The translations under genes and the position numbers were made by a program. Below the pieces are notes generated by a model that saw only the letters and a list, made by a program, of their open reading frames with translations, did not search any database and was not told the DNA's origin. Below are positions 19,875 to 28,995 of a stretch of DNA of 64,000 nt, piece after piece. The first letter of the stretch is position 1. Each line of letters opens with the position of its first letter. Source of the stretch: Celerinatantimonas sp046054165 (GTDB lineage: Bacteria; Pseudomonadota; Gammaproteobacteria; Enterobacterales; Celerinatantimonadaceae); NCBI RefSeq assembly GCF_046054165.1, contig NZ_JBFNXK010000002.1, positions 259,480-323,479 on the forward strand, written 5' to 3'.

Positions 19875-20618
19875 ATGCCGGGTTTTACCTCAACACCTCA
19901 TGCGCTGTACCAGCAGGTCAAATTACATGTAAAAAAACATATTAATTCAGGCGAATGGACTCCCGGCACCATGATCCCCTCAGAACACCAATTGGTTGAC
20001 CAACTGAAAGTATCCAGAATGACTGTCAACCGGGCACTACGTGAACTTGCTCAAGAAGGAATTATCAAACGAGTGGCGGGTGTCGGAACGTTTGTTGCCG
20101 ATAAAAAACCTCAATCGAGTCTGTTGATGATTGCCAATATTGGCGATGAAATTCATCAACGCGGCCATCAATATCGATGTGAGCAGCTCTATTTACAGAG
20201 GGAATCAGCCTCACTCCCTATTGCAGCCGCTTTAGGGATCCCGACTGGTCAATCGGTTTACCATGTGATCTGTATTCACTATGAAGAAGAACTCCCGGTG
20301 CAACTCGAAGATCGCTATGTCAATCCCATAATGGTTCCCAATTTCATCAATCAGCAGTTTAATGCCCAGCAAACACCTTCTCGGTATCTGCTCAACCAGC
20401 TGCCTGTCGAAGAGATGGAACATATCGTTGATGCCACTCTCGCTGACGAACACCAAGCTGAGCAACTCCAGATCACCCATCAGGAACCCTGTCTGATATT
20501 AATGCGCCGGACCTGGGCTCATGAAAACATTGTCACATATGTACAGTTTTTGCACCCGTCATCACGCTATCGATTGGGCGGTCGCATGAAAGTGACCCCG
20601 GAACATGCGGCTGGCTAA
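19875..20618 (+). CDS. hutC: Histidine utilization repressor HutC (GntR family)
   Basis: 247 aa from the ATG at 19875, which has GGAG six bases upstream; an upstream TTG would add four residues. The N-terminal winged helix (LYQQVKLHVKKHINSGEW, PSEHQLVDQL, SRMTVNRALRELAQEGII) is followed by a UTRA ligand-binding domain (about 90-240) with EELPVQLEDRYVNP. These are HutC hallmarks; the ligand in the family is urocanate or formiminoglutamate. It is close to hutG and hutF, whose shared intergenic region carries two TGTATATACA palindromes, its likely operators. Confidence 0.88.
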   Translation: MPGFTSTPHALYQQVKLHVKKHINSGEWTPGTMIPSEHQLVDQLKVSRMTVNRALRELAQEGIIKRVAGVGTFVADKKPQSSLLMIANIGDEIHQRGHQYRCEQLYLQRESASLPIAAALGIPTGQSVYHVICIHYEEELPVQLEDRYVNPIMVPNFINQQFNAQQTPSRYLLNQLPVEEMEHIVDATLADEHQAEQLQITHQEPCLILMRRTWAHENIVTYVQFLHPSSRYRLGGRMKVTPEHAAG

Positions 20619-20619
20619 T

Positions 20620-20781
20620 TCAGCGCGTTTGGAAACACATAAGTTGCAGCTCAGCCAATGACAACTCTTTGCCAAAATGTTGCGCAATATGATGCCGGTT
20701 GAAAGAATCTTTCTGAAACTGCGAAAATGCTCCGGCGACTCCATATTCGGCTAAAACATCCCGACAATCTGGATAATTCAT
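20620..20781 (-). CDS. Small 53-aa protein coupled to the LysR gene
   Basis: A 53-codon frame beginning MNYPDCRDVLAEYG and ending LAELQLMCFQTR. Its ATG overlaps the stop of the upstream LysR gene as ATGA, and GAGG lies seven bases before it. It fills the gap up to the convergent hutC stop, ending one base beyond it. The tight fit, good ribosome site and coupled start argue that it is real. I do not recognise the family; it has two Cys, two adjacent His, no signal peptide and no membrane segment. The function is unknown. Confidence 0.55.
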   Translation of the reverse strand: MNYPDCRDVLAEYGVAGAFSQFQKDSFNRHHIAQHFGKELSLAELQLMCFQTR

Positions 20782-21716
20782 CCTATCACCTCATCTAAAC
20801 CGGAATGGCCTTGTTGCCAAGGCGACGAGGACAAGGCCTGCTTTAACAAGGTTAAAAAACCGGAAATACGCGCCGATCGTTCTTGTTCAGAACCACTGAC
20901 TAACGCCACTATGTTGGCATCCGGCAACTGATAATCTGGTAATAATCGAACCAGTTCTCCGCTGTCGAGTTGCGGCTGCACATCCCACTGCGAACGCATG
21001 ATGATCCCCAGCCCAGCCATTGCCCATGCTTTAATAACCCGACCTTCATTCGTGGCCAGATGCGGATTTATCCGAAGGGTATGCCGCTTTCCAACATGGT
21101 CCATAAACGACCATACTGTGACATCTTCGTTATTTTCCCGAAGCGCGATACATTGGTGATGATGCAAATCCTCTGGAGTTTGGGGCATTGGATGTTGCTC
21201 TAAATAAGATGGTGCCGCACAGATAAATCGCTGATTGGGGGCTAACGTAATCATTCGTAAAGATGAATCATGAAGTTGCCCGATATAGATAATGACATCC
21301 CATTTCTGATGGCTAGTCCATTGCGGCGTGTCAGAGAGTTCCAGTTCAACATCAAGCTGCGAATGAGTTTGGCTATATTGGCCCAAAAGCGGCGCAATAT
21401 AATCATTACCAAATCCTAAAGGCGCTAATACCCGGAGCTTGCCACTCACCCGCTCCCGGCGCTGGTCTAATTTATCTTGTAACGCCCCCAGTTCCCATAA
21501 AATAGCCGCCCCACCATCGACTAATAATCGCCCTTCTTCTGTTAGACTCACTCGACGAGAAGGCCGCTGTAACAGCTGGATCGAGAGTTTATGCTCAATA
21601 TACTGGATCCGCTGCGTCACCGAAGGTGGGGTAATATTCAATGTTCGAGCAGCCTCGGCTAACGTTCGATGCTGAGCAATTGTCGCAATAAAACGCAGAT
21701 CATCGGAGCTAATCAT
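20778..21716 (-). CDS. LysR-family transcriptional regulator
   Basis: 312 aa. The N-terminal winged helix (DLRFIATIAQHRTLAEAARTL, TPPSVTQRIQYIEHKL) is followed by a LysR substrate-binding domain (about 90-295). It is transcribed divergently from the D-threonine aldolase-like gene across 104 bp, so that gene is its likely target. It is followed by a coupled 53-aa ORF. The inducer is unknown. Confidence 0.9.
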   Translation of the reverse strand: MISSDDLRFIATIAQHRTLAEAARTLNITPPSVTQRIQYIEHKLSIQLLQRPSRRVSLTEEGRLLVDGGAAILWELGALQDKLDQRRERVSGKLRVLAPLGFGNDYIAPLLGQYSQTHSQLDVELELSDTPQWTSHQKWDVIIYIGQLHDSSLRMITLAPNQRFICAAPSYLEQHPMPQTPEDLHHHQCIALRENNEDVTVWSFMDHVGKRHTLRINPHLATNEGRVIKAWAMAGLGIIMRSQWDVQPQLDSGELVRLLPDYQLPDANIVALVSGSEQERSARISGFLTLLKQALSSSPWQQGHSGLDEVIG

Positions 21717-21820
21717 TAATAAAAAACCTAATCATTAAATTATATTTAATTAATATAAATGAAAACTAATTGCATCGATACTCTGTTAAAACGTCCCTTG
21801 ATAAAAGAACAGGATAAACG

Positions 21821-22984
21821 ATGCGTGACCAACCATTGCCACCTCAATTAGCAAAGATCTACCAGCGTCTAACCACCCCTTATCTGCTGATCGACAAATC
21901 GATCTTAGCGCGTAATCTCCACCGACTCCGGCATAAAATTGAAGCGGCCGGTTGCCGACTACGCCCTCACTTTAAAACCCTCAAAAGTTTATCCGCAGCC
22001 CCTTATCTACTGCCGCGACTAGACGCCCCCATCACCGTTTCAACCTTAGCAGAAGCCGAAGCATTAGCCGGACAGGGATACACCAACATGATTTACGCCG
22101 TTGGCATCGTGGGGGAGAAGCTACTCCGAGTCCAACAGCTATTACAGCAAGGCGTAACTCTCCACGTTTTACTGGATAGCCCGGAGCAAGCCGCGATGGT
22201 CAATCAATTCTGCGATATACAACATTGCCAAATCAGTGCGCTAATTGAGATTGACTGTGATGGTCACCGTGCAGGATTATCGTTAGATGATCCGCGCTTA
22301 CTCCAAATAGCTCGATCCCTGCATCACGGAAATGCCGTACTTGCAGGGATACTAATCCATGCCGGAGAGTCTTATCACTGCCGTGATCCACAGGCCTTAC
22401 ATCAAGCCGCTGCTCATGAGGTTGCCGTCGCCAATCAAGCCAAACAGTTCTTATTAGTCCATCAGCTTCCTTGTGATATCGTCAGTATCGGTTCAACTCC
22501 CACGGCCTGTAGCTATTCTGATCTTACTGGGATTAGCGAAGTGCGCGCCGGCGTTTATAGTCTGTTTGATCTGGTCATGACCCAAGTGGGAGTCTGCACT
22601 TTAGAAGATATTGCCGCACGGGTCGTCACGACCATCATTGGCCATCATAAAAACAAAGGATGCCTATGGATCGATGCGGGGTGGATGGCGCTCAGTGCCG
22701 ATAGTGAACCCAACCCATGGCGTAACGGAGAGTTATATGGCCGGGTCATCAGCCCCGACGGCTCATTATCAGAGAACTTGTGGGTGACAGGAGCCAATCA
22801 GGAACACGGCATGATCACCGCCCTCGATGGCGCACCAATCCGCTTTGAGGACTATCCCATTGGCTGTCGGCTGCAGATCTTGCCCCACCACGCCTGCGCC
22901 ACGACGGCGATGCATTCTCACTATTATTTGTTTGATCGCCCGACGGACCACCATGAAATCTGGTCACGGATCCAGGGCTGGTGA
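21821..22984 (+). CDS. D-threonine aldolase / D-serine dehydratase-like PLP enzyme (DSD1 family)
   Basis: 387 aa fold-type III PLP enzyme. PHFKTLKS near residue 49 carries the Schiff-base Lys. The alanine-racemase-like barrel is followed by a C-terminal domain whose LPHHACATTAMH supplies the His and Cys that bind the catalytic metal in this family. Members split D-threonine or 3-hydroxyaspartate, or dehydrate D-serine; the substrate cannot be told from sequence alone. It is divergent from a LysR gene and lies 15 bp from the convergent hutG stop. Confidence 0.82.
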   Translation: MRDQPLPPQLAKIYQRLTTPYLLIDKSILARNLHRLRHKIEAAGCRLRPHFKTLKSLSAAPYLLPRLDAPITVSTLAEAEALAGQGYTNMIYAVGIVGEKLLRVQQLLQQGVTLHVLLDSPEQAAMVNQFCDIQHCQISALIEIDCDGHRAGLSLDDPRLLQIARSLHHGNAVLAGILIHAGESYHCRDPQALHQAAAHEVAVANQAKQFLLVHQLPCDIVSIGSTPTACSYSDLTGISEVRAGVYSLFDLVMTQVGVCTLEDIAARVVTTIIGHHKNKGCLWIDAGWMALSADSEPNPWRNGELYGRVISPDGSLSENLWVTGANQEHGMITALDGAPIRFEDYPIGCRLQILPHHACATTAMHSHYYLFDRPTDHHEIWSRIQGW

Positions 22985-22999
22985 ACCCAATTTACGACA

Positions 23000-23791
23000 T
23001 CATTCATAAAGCGATGCAGCCGCTTCCAGATAAGCTTTGAGCATCTGCATGATTACGGCTGATACCGGGGCAGCCAATGCTTCACGATACGTAAAAGGTG
23101 GCTGCTCATCCATATAAATAGCCTGCGCCATCTCTAATTGAATGGCGTGCAACTGCTGCTCCGGACGCCCAAAATGGCGAGTAATAAATCCTCCTTTGAA
23201 GCGGCCGTTGTGTACCCAACTATAGTCCGAATCTTCACAAACCTGACTAAGAGACTGCACCAACGCCGGATCACAACTCATCCCCTGATTACTCCCAAGG
23301 TTCAGATCCGGCAATCGTCCTGCAAAAAGATAAGGAATTTCAGAGGCAATCGAGTGGGCATCAAACAATAACGCATAACCAAAGTGGGCTTTGATCCGAG
23401 CCAGTTCATCTTCAATCTGCTGATAATAAGGCTGCCAGATCGATTCGATGGCCCACTGATGTTGCGGCTCACTTACCGGTGAATGCCACATCGGCTCCCC
23501 ACTAAATAAGGTCTGACTAAATAATCCGGTCGTAGCACCTTGATAGAGAGGTGCATTATCTTGCGGACGATTCAAATCGATCACATACCGCGAATAGTTA
23601 GCCCGGATCAAGCTAGGTTGAAACTGTGCTGCCTGCTGATATAAACGAGGCAAATGCCAGTCAGTATCCGGTAATAAGCGGGCCGCATCGGTTAATTTGG
23701 TAGCCACTTCATCGGTCAGTTCAGTCCCGACATGTGGCATGCTAATCAATAGCGGGCTTTGTCCCTGACTAAATTCAAAAGCATCAAGCAT
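23000..23791 (-). CDS. hutG: N-formylglutamate deformylase HutG
   Basis: 263 aa. N-formylglutamate amidohydrolase family signatures are SPLLISMPHVGTEL near residue 15, DTDWHLPRLY, RYVIDLNRP and ALLFDAHSI, which supply metal-binding His and Asp. It hydrolyses N-formylglutamate to glutamate and formate, the last step of the five-step histidine pathway. The ribosome site AAGGAG precedes the ATG. It is divergent from hutF, sharing a 229-bp region with two HutC-type palindromes. Confidence 0.93.
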   Translation of the reverse strand: MLDAFEFSQGQSPLLISMPHVGTELTDEVATKLTDAARLLPDTDWHLPRLYQQAAQFQPSLIRANYSRYVIDLNRPQDNAPLYQGATTGLFSQTLFSGEPMWHSPVSEPQHQWAIESIWQPYYQQIEDELARIKAHFGYALLFDAHSIASEIPYLFAGRLPDLNLGSNQGMSCDPALVQSLSQVCEDSDYSWVHNGRFKGGFITRHFGRPEQQLHAIQLEMAQAIYMDEQPPFTYREALAAPVSAVIMQMLKAYLEAAASLYE

Positions 23792-23874
23792 GACTCACTC
23801 CTTAAATACTGACGGCAGGCAAACAACCTACGCCCCACGAATTAGACCTTTAACCCTAAACCAATTTATCTTTC

Positions 23875-23886
23875 TTGTATATACAG
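23875..23886. promoter_or_regulatory. HutC-type operator, hutG side
   Basis: The palindrome TGTATATACA (23876-23885), within TTGTATATACAG, lies 84 bp upstream of hutG. It matches the known HutC operator core, and an identical core lies at 23989-23998. Confidence 0.75.
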
Positions 23887-23981
23887 CAGGCCTTTTCAGT
23901 CATTCCCAAAATCTGGATGTCGATCACGAATAATCCCCTGTGTACTGAACCATTTGCGGGTTTACAGCGCCATCCAAGTTA

Positions 23982-23999
23982 CTGTATATGTATATACAG
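23982..23999. promoter_or_regulatory. HutC-type operator, hutF side
   Basis: The sequence CTGTATATGTATATACAG contains the TGTATATACA palindrome (23989-23998) with an extra offset half-site CTGTATA on its left. It lies 22 bp upstream of the hutF ATG, so repressor bound here would block transcription or initiation of hutF. Confidence 0.75.
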
Positions 24000-24020
24000 C
24001 AGATTCAATGAGAGATCCTT

Positions 24021-25397
24021 ATGACGCAATTCTATGCTCCAATCGCCCGTCTCCCCAGTGGCTGGCAACCGCATGTAGCCATTGATGTTGATCATGCCGG
24101 CACCATCACGCGGGTTCGTCCACATGCCGATCAAGCGACTGCCGATCAGATCCTACAAGGACCGATTCTCCCCGGGCTAGCCAATGCGCACTCTCATGCT
24201 TTCCAACGCGCGATGGCCGGACTGGCTGAACACCGCTTAAATCCAACTGACAGTTTCTGGAGTTGGCGGGAACAGATGTACCGAATTGCGCTACAAATCT
24301 CACCGGACCAGTTATACGATATTGCACTCTATCTTTATATCGAACTGCTTGAAGGCGGATTCACCTCCATCGCCGAGTTTCACTACTTGCACCATCAGCT
24401 CAGTGGAGTCCCTTACACCAACCCGGCCCAGATGTACGCCGCGATAAGTCAAGCCGCCGCTGATGCCGGGATCGCACTAACTCTATTGCCAACGCTTTAT
24501 AGTTATAGCGATTTTGCACAGCAACCCGCATCCGAGCAACAACGTCGCTTTATCCAGCAAACCGATCAGTATCTACGGCAGTTAGCCGATGGACAGGCCA
24601 TCATTGAGCATCAGCCCCAGCAACGCCTTGGCGGTTGTTTTCATTCACTACGCGCCTGCAGCATCGAACAGATCCAAGACGTCATCACCGAACTCCCCAG
24701 TGACTGGCCACTTCACATCCATATCAGCGAACAGCAGCGGGAAGTCCAGCAATGTCAGGCCGTCCACGGAACGACTCCGGTTCGCTGGCTCAACCAGCAT
24801 ATACCGTTGGATCCACGTTGGACGCTGATCCATGCTACCCATATCGATTCGGAAGAAAGGTCACTGATCGCCCAAAGTGGAGCGGTTGCCGGGATCTGCC
24901 CAACCACAGAGGCCAGCCTCGGTGATGGTATATTTGCCACGCAAAGTTATCTGCAACAGGGAGGGCAACTCGCCATCGGTACCGATAGTCATGTTGGAAC
25001 CACCGCAACCGAAGAACTACGCTGGCTGGAATATGCCCAGCGCTTAAGCCTCCAGCAACGTAACTGTCTGGCCGGAACAGAAACGACTAGTACCGGCGAT
25101 CATCTGTTAAATCGGGTTTATGAAGGCGGGGCTCGCGCCCTGGGTCAAAAAATTGGGAAATTAGCCGTTGGATTTCGAGCCGACTGGCTTGAATTAGACA
25201 CCCAAAATCCTTGGTTCAATACTGCTGATAGCTCGCATCTCACCGACACCTGGATATTTGCGACCCAATCGCCCTTGATCAAGAACGTCATGGTCGCTGG
25301 CGCGTGGAAAATTCGAAACTTCGAACATCCTCGCCGAGAACAGGCCCGGATACAACTGGAAAAAACACTACATCAGTTGCGTCAACGTCAAGCGTAA
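24021..25397 (+). CDS. hutF: Formimidoylglutamate deiminase HutF
   Basis: 458 aa amidohydrolase. Metal and active-site motifs are LANAHSHAFQRAM near residue 55, HIHISEQ, LIHATHID and AIGTDSHVG. It converts N-formimino-L-glutamate to N-formyl-L-glutamate and ammonia, feeding HutG. The pair defines the five-step route; hutH, hutU and hutI are not in the window. The upstream region carries HutC-type operators. Confidence 0.93.
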   Translation: MTQFYAPIARLPSGWQPHVAIDVDHAGTITRVRPHADQATADQILQGPILPGLANAHSHAFQRAMAGLAEHRLNPTDSFWSWREQMYRIALQISPDQLYDIALYLYIELLEGGFTSIAEFHYLHHQLSGVPYTNPAQMYAAISQAAADAGIALTLLPTLYSYSDFAQQPASEQQRRFIQQTDQYLRQLADGQAIIEHQPQQRLGGCFHSLRACSIEQIQDVITELPSDWPLHIHISEQQREVQQCQAVHGTTPVRWLNQHIPLDPRWTLIHATHIDSEERSLIAQSGAVAGICPTTEASLGDGIFATQSYLQQGGQLAIGTDSHVGTTATEELRWLEYAQRLSLQQRNCLAGTETTSTGDHLLNRVYEGGARALGQKIGKLAVGFRADWLELDTQNPWFNTADSSHLTDTWIFATQSPLIKNVMVAGAWKIRNFEHPRREQARIQLEKTLHQLRQRQA

Positions 25398-25512
25398 ATT
25401 TCCAGCTCGTCAGCCGTCATTCGAGCACGATCTGAGTTTCCAAAACGAGGGCGTGCTCAAGTGACATGGCAAACAGATAAACCGCTTAAGCCACTTGATC
25501 CCCCCCTCAAAT

Positions 25513-26292
25513 TCAGCTCACTATGAAATAGCGCACGAGCATGGAGGCACTCATCACCACAACCAGCCAACGCAGATAATTGGGATTAATCCGAAACAGG
25601 ATCCGGCTTCCTAAACAGGCACCGATCATCTGTCCTAACAGCATCACTCCGGCAGCTAACCATAAGATATGACCTGAAATCAGATAAATCACCAGTGAAG
25701 CAACATTAGAGGCACAGTTTAAAACTTTAGCCCGCGCCGTAGCATCCACCATCGACTGCCCTAATAGCGATACCCCGGCCAATGCAAAAAAAGAACCCGT
25801 AGCCGGTCCAAAAAAACCATCATAAGCACCGATCAGCGGTACCGCGAAACGCCGGTATATCCACGTTGAATTTTCCTTCAGTGGACGATTTTCAACCGGC
25901 CTCGGTGCAAATAGAAAATAAGTGACGATCACACATAGGACAACCGGAACAATCCAGCTGAGCCACTGTGTATGGATCTGCTGAACGAGTAATGTACCGA
26001 TCACCGCTCCCACCAAGGACCCCAACATGAGCCCTCGAACCTGATGCCACCGAACGCGACCTTTACGAAACATAATCCAAGACGCGGTTGCCGTACCGAC
26101 GCTTCCCTGAAATTTATTCGTTCCCAATGCCCATAGCGGCGGAACGCCACACATCATCAGCGCCGGAATCGTTAGCAATCCCCCTCCGCCAGCCAGCGTG
26201 TCGATCGTTCCGGCCACCACCGCGATTAAAAACAAAAACGCAATGCCCTGCCACGTTAAAGAACCTACTAACGGATCCATAACAACATCCAT
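25513..26292 (-). CDS. TauE/SafE-family membrane permease
   Basis: 259 aa, about eight membrane helices. The N-terminal VVAGTIDTLAGGGGLLTIPAL and the duplicated GAYDGFFGPATGSFFALA are the family's paired signatures. AGGATG lies eight bases before the ATG. Members export or import sulfite-type or other organic anions; the substrate here is unknown. It is convergent with hutF and has no partner gene. Confidence 0.88.
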   Translation of the reverse strand: MDVVMDPLVGSLTWQGIAFLFLIAVVAGTIDTLAGGGGLLTIPALMMCGVPPLWALGTNKFQGSVGTATASWIMFRKGRVRWHQVRGLMLGSLVGAVIGTLLVQQIHTQWLSWIVPVVLCVIVTYFLFAPRPVENRPLKENSTWIYRRFAVPLIGAYDGFFGPATGSFFALAGVSLLGQSMVDATARAKVLNCASNVASLVIYLISGHILWLAAGVMLLGQMIGACLGSRILFRINPNYLRWLVVVMSASMLVRYFIVS

Positions 26293-26768
26293 GATTCACA
26301 TCCTATGACCTAAATTTAATCCGCTTATAAAAAGAAATTATTAATTATTTTTAAATAGTTATATCAACTGCAATGAGGGCAAAAAATCAGTACGGCATCA
26401 TGGCAATGACCGATCCGTAGCTGTTTTATCCGTAAAGAAAATGTTTTTATATGATAAATCATCTAGTTAATTTCTAACATTAATAAAATAAATCCTCAAT
26501 TCAGTGTCATAAAAAAGATTCAAAAAGACTTGAAAACCATCGAGACCACCTCTATATATCAGTATTCTATTGAGAAAACCGATTAATCTAATCGCGAATA
26601 AGCAGTTCTCAATAAGTTGAAATTTTGTTAAATTGGGTTCCGTTTCACGAGGAGCCTCTGGACTCATTTTCATCATCACGCATGCTGACAGGTCGATCAT
26701 CTTACAGGACCCTTTCATTATTAGTACGGTATCGGTTCACTCGGCGTATGGGTCAACGGGAATAATAT
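26293..26768. other. Intergenic region upstream of zwf
   Basis: 476 bp between the divergent TauE-type permease and zwf; it must hold both promoters. An 83-codon frame on the minus strand (26467-26718) has no recognisable features and is not called. I could not pick out a convincing promoter or operator. Confidence 0.5.
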
Positions 26769-28271
26769 ATGAATAAATTAGATAATAACTGCATTGCTAT
26801 TTTTGGGGCATCAGGCGATTTAACGCAGCGGAAGTTAATTCCGGCGCTTTATCATCTGTATATCACCGAGCAATTATCGGACTCGTTTTCTATTCTCGGA
26901 ATTAGTCGCACCGAATATAGCGATACCGACTATCAAGCTAAGATCAAATCCGCCCTCAAAGACAGTGAAAAACTAGAAGACTCGGAACAGCTCGACACCT
27001 TCTGCTCCCACATTCACTATCAGCCACTCAACACCGCTGATGCAGAGAACTACGGCCAACTTAAAACGCGGTTGGCTCAGTTAGGTGAGCAATATCAAAC
27101 CGGGGGCAACATCATCTTCTATTTGTCTACCCCACCGAGTCTTTATGGTGTCATTCCTGAATGTTTAGCCGCACACGGCTTAAACTCGGAAGAAGATGGC
27201 TGGAAACGACTTATCGTCGAAAAACCATTTGGTTACGATAAAGCATCCGCTCTGGCTTTAGATGATCAGCTCCACCGTTTCTTCCAGGAAGAGCAAATTT
27301 ATCGTATCGACCATTATTTAGGCAAAGAAACCGTGCAGAATCTACTGGTATTTCGATTCTCAAACGGTTTATTTGAACCACTTTGGAACCGTAACTACAT
27401 CGATCATGTTGAAATTACCGCCGCAGAAGCACTCGGCGTGGAAGGTCGTGGAGGTTATTATGACGGTGCCGGAGCGATGCGCGACATGTTCCAAAACCAC
27501 CTATTACAAGTGCTAGGGATGGTGACAATGGAACCCCCAGCATTGATCAATGCGAATTCAATCCGCAATGAAACCGTCAAAGTGTTCCAGAGTCTACACC
27601 CACTCGATGAACGAGCCTTAAATGAAGACCTCATTTTAGGTCAGTATACTTCCTCTAAAGTTCGAGGGGATGAACTACCAGGCTATCGTGAAGAGAAAGG
27701 AGTAGCCGAAGATTCTCGAACAGAAACTTATGTCGGATTGAAACTATTCATCGATAACTGGCGCTGGAATGGGGTTCCATTCTATGTCCGTACCGGTAAA
27801 CGTCTGCCGACTCGCGTCACTGAAGTTGTAATTCACTTTAAGAAAACGCCTCATCCGGTCTTTGGTCAAAACACTCCCGAAAATAAACTGGTAATTCGTA
27901 TCCAACCAGACGAAGGCATTTTGATGAAGTTCGGTCTGAAACAACCCGGTGCGGGCTTCCACTCTCAAGAAGTCTCCATGGATTTCCGCTATGACAGTTT
28001 AGACGGCGCTCAGGTTTTGACAGCTTACGAACGATTACTTCTAGATGCCATTAAAGGTGATCCCACCTTATTTGCCCGAAGTGACGCCGTGCTGGCTTGT
28101 TGGGATTTCGTACAACCTATTTTAGATTTTAGCCGAAATAACCCAACACTTTACGGGTATGCTTGTGGAACCTGGGGACCGAAAGAAGCCGACGAATTAC
28201 TCAGTCGGGATGGCCGTGAATGGCGATTTCCCTGCAAAAATTTAACTGATACAGAATATTGCGAGCTTTAA
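26769..28271 (+). CDS. zwf: Glucose-6-phosphate 1-dehydrogenase
   Basis: 500 aa. The Rossmann motif GASGDLTQRK near residue 13 binds NADP, and the active-site signature RIDHYLGKE lies near 178. It oxidises glucose-6-phosphate to 6-phosphogluconolactone at the head of the oxidative pentose phosphate pathway. First gene of zwf-pgl-gnd, 3 bp before pgl. Confidence 0.98.
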   Translation: MNKLDNNCIAIFGASGDLTQRKLIPALYHLYITEQLSDSFSILGISRTEYSDTDYQAKIKSALKDSEKLEDSEQLDTFCSHIHYQPLNTADAENYGQLKTRLAQLGEQYQTGGNIIFYLSTPPSLYGVIPECLAAHGLNSEEDGWKRLIVEKPFGYDKASALALDDQLHRFFQEEQIYRIDHYLGKETVQNLLVFRFSNGLFEPLWNRNYIDHVEITAAEALGVEGRGGYYDGAGAMRDMFQNHLLQVLGMVTMEPPALINANSIRNETVKVFQSLHPLDERALNEDLILGQYTSSKVRGDELPGYREEKGVAEDSRTETYVGLKLFIDNWRWNGVPFYVRTGKRLPTRVTEVVIHFKKTPHPVFGQNTPENKLVIRIQPDEGILMKFGLKQPGAGFHSQEVSMDFRYDSLDGAQVLTAYERLLLDAIKGDPTLFARSDAVLACWDFVQPILDFSRNNPTLYGYACGTWGPKEADELLSRDGREWRFPCKNLTDTEYCEL

Positions 28272-28274
28272 ATC

Positions 28275-28982
28275 ATGATTAATCATAAAGTATTTGAAAC
28301 AGCAGATGCTGTAGTTCGTTCATTATCAGAACAACTTGTTGAATACAGTCAGCGCAGCAAACCAGTTCATATTTCGCTTTCTGGTGGCAGCACCCCAAAA
28401 TTGTGGTTTAAATTGCTGGCTAAAGAATATGCCGATAAAGTCAACTGGAATAATCTGCACTTTTGGTGGGGAGACGAACGTTGTGTGGCACCTGATGATG
28501 CCGAAAGCAACTATGGCGAAGCGAAAGCCTTATTGTTCGATCACATCCAGATGAATGCAGAAAATATCCATCGAATCCGGGGTGAAAATGATCCGGAAGA
28601 AGAAGCGCAGCGTTTGGCGGAAGAGATCTGTGATACTCTGCCCAGTGCTAACGGCCTCCCTTCATTTGATTGGATCCTATTAGGGATGGGCGGAGACGGA
28701 CATACCGCGTCTTTATTCCCTCATCACACTGATTTTAATGAACCCAATTTAACCATCGTCGCAGCTCACCCGGAAAGTGGGCAGCTCCGAGTCTCCAAAA
28801 GTGCTCGTCTGCTCAGTAACGCAGAACGGATCACCTATCTGGTATTAGGGGATAGTAAAGCTGAACGGATTCACGAAATAGCCACACATGACGCCGCTGA
28901 ACTACCTTATCCTGCGGCAAAAATTAAAGCTCGTAAGGTCACCGAATGGTACCTGGATGCGAGCGCAGCTAAAGATTTGTAA
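28275..28982 (+). CDS. pgl: 6-phosphogluconolactonase
   Basis: 235 aa DevB/Pgl family. SLSGGSTPKLW near residue 33 and LLGMGGDGHTASLFP near 136 are the substrate-binding signatures. It hydrolyses 6-phosphogluconolactone. It lies between zwf and gnd, 13 bp before gnd, so the three enzymes of the oxidative branch are co-transcribed. Confidence 0.97.
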   Translation: MINHKVFETADAVVRSLSEQLVEYSQRSKPVHISLSGGSTPKLWFKLLAKEYADKVNWNNLHFWWGDERCVAPDDAESNYGEAKALLFDHIQMNAENIHRIRGENDPEEEAQRLAEEICDTLPSANGLPSFDWILLGMGGDGHTASLFPHHTDFNEPNLTIVAAHPESGQLRVSKSARLLSNAERITYLVLGDSKAERIHEIATHDAAELPYPAAKIKARKVTEWYLDASAAKDL

Positions 28983-28995
28983 GTAAGGAGTCCAA

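Noticed and set aside
26467..26718. 83-codon minus-strand frame upstream of zwf
   Set aside because: No good ribosome site, no recognisable motifs, and it sits where the zwf promoter is expected.
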